Assembly: GCA_002337605.1 (NCBI GenBank)
Contig: DDGL01000007.1
Location: forward strand, 1 to 64,000
DNA: 64,000 nt
Direction: 5' to 3'
DNA from: Flavobacteriaceae bacterium UBA1903
GTDB lineage: Bacteria; Bacteroidota; Bacteroidia; Flavobacteriales; Flavobacteriaceae
Every line of letters begins with the position of its first letter. Position 1 is the first letter of the stretch. Of this stretch, positions 60,720 through 64,000 are shown piece after piece. The notes under the pieces were generated by a model. It was given only the letters and a program-made list of their open reading frames with translations, did no database searches and was not told where the DNA came from. A program made the position numbers and the translations under genes.

Positions 60720-60727
60720 TATGTTTG
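60720..60727 (+). promoter_or_regulatory. -7 box TATGTTTG
   Basis: Perfect TAnnTTTG match, 29 bp before the ATG at 60756. Confidence 0.55.
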
Positions 60728-60755
60728 CGTTAAGTTAGATAGTAAAATTATATTT

Positions 60756-62144
60756 ATGAAGAAATTTCAACATGTAAGCCTTATGCTACTTGCTTTTGTA
60801 GCAATAGTTTTTTCAAGTTGTGATAATGAACCTTTAGAAGGGGAGTTTATCACTGACGAACCTGGGGGTGAACCAGGGAGCTTTGTAGCCACAATAGATG
60901 GACAATCTTTTAGTGCTACACAAGTATCTGCCGAAATTAATCAGGGAAATTTACTTATTAATGGAAATGATGGAGATTTTTCTATGGGATTTATCATTAG
61001 TAATAAAAGTGAATGTGTTTTTGATCTAACTGGAATTAACGCCGGTGCTAGTATTGGACAGTTAAGTGGCGGAGCTTTTTCCGTTCTTCCTTTTGGAGAA
61101 TCTGGAACTTCTGGAACATTAGAAATTACCTCTTATGATACAGATGCATTAACAGTTTCTGGAACTTTTGAATTTGTGGCGGTGGAGATCACTCAAAATG
61201 GTCCAGGAGAAGAAACAATTACTGTCACAGAAGGAAGCTTTTCTTCTCTGCCTTTTACAGTAACAAGCGGTGATGTGGAACCAAGCGAATGTGTCCCTCC
61301 AGGAACAGGTGGTGGTGACCCTGACCCGGTACCAGAACCTGCTGTTCTTTTTGCAAAAGCAGATGGTGTTGACTTTGTGCCTACAGACGTTGTAGTGTCG
61401 CAATATATGGTAGGAATGACTCCTATGATACAGATAGTAGCGATGGACACACTGGGAGCAAGTTTACGTCTTGATGTTCCGGAAACACTAGCGACTGGTA
61501 CGTTTGATCTTTTTGAAGGAATTTCAGATGGCTCCAATTTAATAGGGTATTACGACCCCAATACGGGTTCTGAAACACTTTCGTCCAACCCGGGTACGAT
61601 TACCATAACCGAGTTTAGTTCATTCTCTAAAAAATTAGTGGCTACTTTTGAATTTACTGCTAGAGACCCACTCGGACAAGACCCAACAGTTATAGCAATA
61701 ACAGAAGGAAACTTAGATGTATCATTTGAGCCAACACCAGGAAACATAACATTTGCTTTTGAAGCTGATGTAGATGGAGTTAACTTTACTGCAGATAATG
61801 TAACAGTTGTGGACGATACTTTTAATGGAGTTTCTATTCTCACCATAACTGCAACTATGGGTGGTGAGACAATTCAACTGGATTTACCAACTTCTGCTAC
61901 TGCTGAAGGGAGTTATGGTATGAGTCCTGCCTTAGTGACTGGAAATGAAATTGTTGGAACATACCTTCCAACTACTGGTGTTCCCCAGCCCTTTACATCA
62001 GATCCGGGAACATTTACTATTACTACATTCGATGAAACTGCGAATGTGATAGAAGGTACCTTTAGCTTTACAGCAAAGGATGCAACCTTAGCAGACCCAG
62101 CCGTCTATGAGGTTACAAATGGAACCTTTTTAATTCAATTATAA
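60756..62144 (+). CDS. DUF6252-like lipoprotein with three repeats
   Basis: A 462-residue protein with lipobox FSSC (Cys22) and an acidic spacer (DNEPLEGEF). Three about 140-residue domains follow, each starting F.A..DG..F.A..V (about residues 43, 199 and 333) and ending with a FEFTA.D/FSFTAKD strand and EG.... A Pro-rich linker (GTGGGDPDPVPEP) separates domains 1 and 2. This is the pattern of DUF6252-type flavobacterial lipoproteins, probably surface or periplasmic beta-sandwiches. Function unknown. Confidence 0.82.
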   Translation: MKKFQHVSLMLLAFVAIVFSSCDNEPLEGEFITDEPGGEPGSFVATIDGQSFSATQVSAEINQGNLLINGNDGDFSMGFIISNKSECVFDLTGINAGASIGQLSGGAFSVLPFGESGTSGTLEITSYDTDALTVSGTFEFVAVEITQNGPGEETITVTEGSFSSLPFTVTSGDVEPSECVPPGTGGGDPDPVPEPAVLFAKADGVDFVPTDVVVSQYMVGMTPMIQIVAMDTLGASLRLDVPETLATGTFDLFEGISDGSNLIGYYDPNTGSETLSSNPGTITITEFSSFSKKLVATFEFTARDPLGQDPTVIAITEGNLDVSFEPTPGNITFAFEADVDGVNFTADNVTVVDDTFNGVSILTITATMGGETIQLDLPTSATAEGSYGMSPALVTGNEIVGTYLPTTGVPQPFTSDPGTFTITTFDETANVIEGTFSFTAKDATLADPAVYEVTNGTFLIQL

Positions 62145-62188
62145 ATTTCAGCAAGCAACGCTAAAAAAAAAGATCTATATACCTTATA

Positions 62189-62227
62189 AAAAAAGTCGTC
62201 TGGTAAATCACCAGACGACTTTTTTTA
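62189..62227. terminator. Bidirectional terminator
   Basis: AAAAGTCGTCTGGT pairs with ACCAGACGACTTTT, with A and T runs on each side, between convergent genes. Confidence 0.92.
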
Positions 62228-62262
62228 TGCTAACTTGATAGTACTATACGCTTCGTTAAAGC

Positions 62263-62694
62263 TTAGGAAATCCAACCATTTTTAGCGGCTCCTTTGCTAT
62301 AAAAATACATAAATATAGATACCGCAATTACCACTAAAGGCATGATAGCAGCAGTATAGCCAGCAGCTTCCATAATACCTGTACCCATAAGCCAATAAAT
62401 TTCAATAAAGAGCACGGTAAGTAATGAAATACCAAAAAGCGGTACAGCGAGCTTCTTTCTTGCTAATAGTATGATACACGCTAAAACACCAGAAAAGACA
62501 GCTACTGCAAATACAATTCCGTACCAGGATGGGAGGGACTCCATAATGCTAAACTCTTCCGGGCTTACTGCTTCGCGTAGACTTTCAAGCTCGAAGTTGC
62601 CTAAATAGTATTGATATACCCCCATAAAATTCCATAACAGGGCAAGTATTGCGATAATCCAAAAGGAAGTTGGGGGTTTAATTGATGTGCTCAT
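62263..62694 (-). CDS. Four-helix membrane protein of unknown function
   Basis: A 143-residue protein with hydrophobic segments about 12-30, 58-80, 84-104 and 110-133. The loop after helix 1 is acidic (LESLREAVSPEEFSIMESLPSWY). It resembles small inner-membrane proteins annotated only as hypothetical in Flavobacteria, sometimes sugar-transport-like. It is monocistronic and convergent with the lipoprotein gene. Confidence 0.8.
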   Translation of the reverse strand: MSTSIKPPTSFWIIAILALLWNFMGVYQYYLGNFELESLREAVSPEEFSIMESLPSWYGIVFAVAVFSGVLACIILLARKKLAVPLFGISLLTVLFIEIYWLMGTGIMEAAGYTAAIMPLVVIAVSIFMYFYSKGAAKNGWIS

Positions 62695-62741
62695 AATTTT
62701 TTGGTTTAAGGTTATTGTCTATAAATATAGGGAAATTACGG

Positions 62742-62749
62742 TATCTTTA
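62742..62749 (+). promoter_or_regulatory. -7-like box TATCTTTA upstream of the DUF2461 gene
   Basis: One mismatch to TAnnTTTG, 27 bp upstream of the ATG at 62769. It is the same variant and nearly the same distance as at 58451. Confidence 0.45.
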
Positions 62750-62768
62750 GTTTTTAATTTAGATAGAT

Positions 62769-63455
62769 ATGACCCCCACAGTGCCAAAAGCATCCTTGGA
62801 GTTTTTAAAGAAACTTGCCAGTAATAATCATAAGGACTGGATGGATGAACACCGAAAAGAATACAAATCCAGCGAGAAAGCACTCAAGCAAGTGTATGCC
62901 GAAATTGAGAAGGGGCTTACTAAAACTGATGAAATTGCCAAAATAAAGCTTTTCAGAATTAACCGGGATATACGCTTCAGTAAAGATAAAACACCTTACA
63001 ATGTGCATCGTAGCGTAAGCTTTTCCAGGGCAGGAGCACAACGTCGTGGCGGCTATTATATGCGCATAGAACCAGGGGGTAAAAGTGTTGTCGCAGGAGG
63101 GTTTTTTGGACCTGAACCTGCCGATTTACTTCGTATTAGAAAAGAGTTTGAGCTAGACGCGTCACGAATTAAGGCTATTCTTTCTGCCCCTAAATTTAAG
63201 GAAGCTTTTGGTGGAACGTTTGATGCCTGGGATCCTGTAAAAACAGCTCCTAAAGGCTTCAGTAAAGAGGACCCTAATATTGATCTGATACGTTTAAAAA
63301 ACTTTGTTGTAACTCATAACTTTACAGATGCTGAAGTATTGGCGCCAAATTTTGTTGAAATAGCCCTAATACATTTTGAATTACTACGTCCGTTCTTTGA
63401 TTATATGAGTGACGTCTTAACCACAGATCTAAACGGAGTCTCTACGCTTCCATGA
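62769..63455 (+). CDS. DUF2461 (TIGR02453) family protein
   Basis: A 228-residue cytoplasmic protein. Family motifs: FLKKLASNNHKDWMDEHRKEY (about 9-29), LFRINRDIRFSKDKTPYNVHRSVSF (about 60-85), GGYYMRIEPGGKSVVAGGFFGPEP, LKNFVVTHNFTDAEVL. The function is not established; the fold is predicted alpha/beta. Confidence 0.92.
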   Translation: MTPTVPKASLEFLKKLASNNHKDWMDEHRKEYKSSEKALKQVYAEIEKGLTKTDEIAKIKLFRINRDIRFSKDKTPYNVHRSVSFSRAGAQRRGGYYMRIEPGGKSVVAGGFFGPEPADLLRIRKEFELDASRIKAILSAPKFKEAFGGTFDAWDPVKTAPKGFSKEDPNIDLIRLKNFVVTHNFTDAEVLAPNFVEIALIHFELLRPFFDYMSDVLTTDLNGVSTLP

Positions 63456-63457
63456 AA

Positions 63458-63487
63458 AAAGTCCTCCAACCTAAGCTGAAGGACTTT
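63458..63487 (-). terminator. Terminator of the OmpA-family gene
   Basis: AAAGTCCT (63458-63465) and AGGACTTT (63480-63487), with a run of T on the minus strand after the stem. Confidence 0.65.
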
Positions 63488-63509
63488 AGAATCTATTATT
63501 GTATATAAA

Positions 63510-64000
63510 TTACTTCAGTTTAAAAGTAACTCTTCTTACCAGCTGTCTTGCTTGTGCAGAACCTTTCTCTACCGAAGCATCTTCACCGTTTCCAGTAACG
63601 GTTAATCTACCTTCAGCTACTCCAGAAGCAACAAGGATTTCCTTCACCTTATTGGCTCTTTTTTCAGAAAGATTTTTGTTGTAAGCAGGATCTCCAATTT
63701 CATCGGCATATCCAATCAACTCAGCATTTGCACCTGGGTTTTCATCCATATACTTAATTAAGTAGTTGATGGCTTCTAAAGAATATGTCTCAGGTGTAGT
63801 ACTGTTAAACTTGAAGTATACATTTACATACCCCTTGTCTAAAAGTTCTTTTACGTTAAGTCCACCTCCCTGATTTCTTACATAATCAGATTCATTAACA
63901 TAACGTTGATCAAGAGATGGTTCTAGCTCATCTGGAATTCCGTTTTTATTATTGTCTACTGCAATACCTTTAGTATTTACAGCAACACCAGAAGGTGTGT
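63510..64000 (-). CDS. OmpA-family outer membrane protein, 5' partial
   Basis: The frame is open to the window edge, so about 162 C-terminal residues are seen. Reading from the edge: a calcium-binding-type DNNKNGIPDELE segment (thrombospondin type 3-like), a linker, then a complete OmpA peptidoglycan-binding domain (VNVYFKFNST, IGYADEIGDPAYNKNLSEKRAN, LTVTGNGED, ARQLVRRVTFKL). The motif Asp and Arg for diaminopimelate binding (YADEIGD, SEKRA) are present. It anchors the outer membrane to the cell wall; the beta-barrel part lies outside the window. Confidence 0.9.
   Translation of the reverse strand, partial: TPSGVAVNTKGIAVDNNKNGIPDELEPSLDQRYVNESDYVRNQGGGLNVKELLDKGYVNVYFKFNSTTPETYSLEAINYLIKYMDENPGANAELIGYADEIGDPAYNKNLSEKRANKVKEILVASGVAEGRLTVTGNGEDASVEKGSAQARQLVRRVTFKLK

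Overview
The window looks like chromosomal DNA of a marine Flavobacteriaceae-type Bacteroidetes. The evidence is C-terminal type IX secretion (T9SS) sorting domains, many short signal peptides and lipoboxes, low-to-moderate GC, promoter -7 boxes of the TAnnTTTG type, and Flavobacteria-typical families (DUF6090, DUF6252-like, DnaK with the GGGTHD motif, propeller/Y_Y_Y histidine kinases). No rRNA, tRNA, CRISPR array, insertion sequence or phage gene was seen.

Layout. 1-4416: 3' end of a very large T9SS-exported beta-helix adhesin-like protein built from about 145-residue repeats, with a strong terminator. 4619-9524: an AT-rich orphan, a DUF2459 protein, a lipoprotein, and a subtilase preceded by a lipoprotein that resembles its propeptide. 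9627-13492: two tiny membrane proteins and a large Asp-box beta-propeller protein. 13656-15277: umuD-umuC, in which UmuD has lost both catalytic residues. 15313-16587: MFS transporter.

16676-28975 is the most notable signalling locus, a leftward run of five genes. A 2691-residue soluble histidine kinase with twelve tandem sensor repeats is followed by a membrane histidine kinase with an almost identical kinase core, a single receiver, a receiver-adenylate cyclase fusion, and a three-helix membrane protein of the Pycsar effector (PycTM/DUF5706) family. The order suggests phosphorelay to cyclic nucleotide to membrane effector.

29236-42396 is a second unusual locus. Thirteen DUF6090 paralogues share an almost invariant 46-residue N-terminal signal anchor and have strongly diverged periplasmic domains. 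They are packed head to tail with 1-15 bp gaps or 4-8 bp overlaps, interrupted once by an AtoE-type transporter, and preceded by a membrane acyltransferase and a TerB-like gene.

42534-48356 holds an SDR/NTF2-like gene pair divergent from a propeller histidine kinase and its LuxR-type response regulator. An inverted repeat ATCACA-N6-TGTGAT occurs upstream of the giant-kinase operon, in the SDR/kinase divergent region and just before the regulator gene. The first two copies share 24 identical bases. This suggests one regulator ties the loci together.

48619-64000 is mostly housekeeping and envelope functions: M28 peptidase, thioesterase, DnaK, lipoproteins, SlyD-like FKBP, dihydrolipoyl dehydrogenase, two MsrB paralogues, M48 peptidase, UMF1-type MFS transporter, DUF2461 protein, and the C-terminal half of an OmpA-family protein cut by the window edge.
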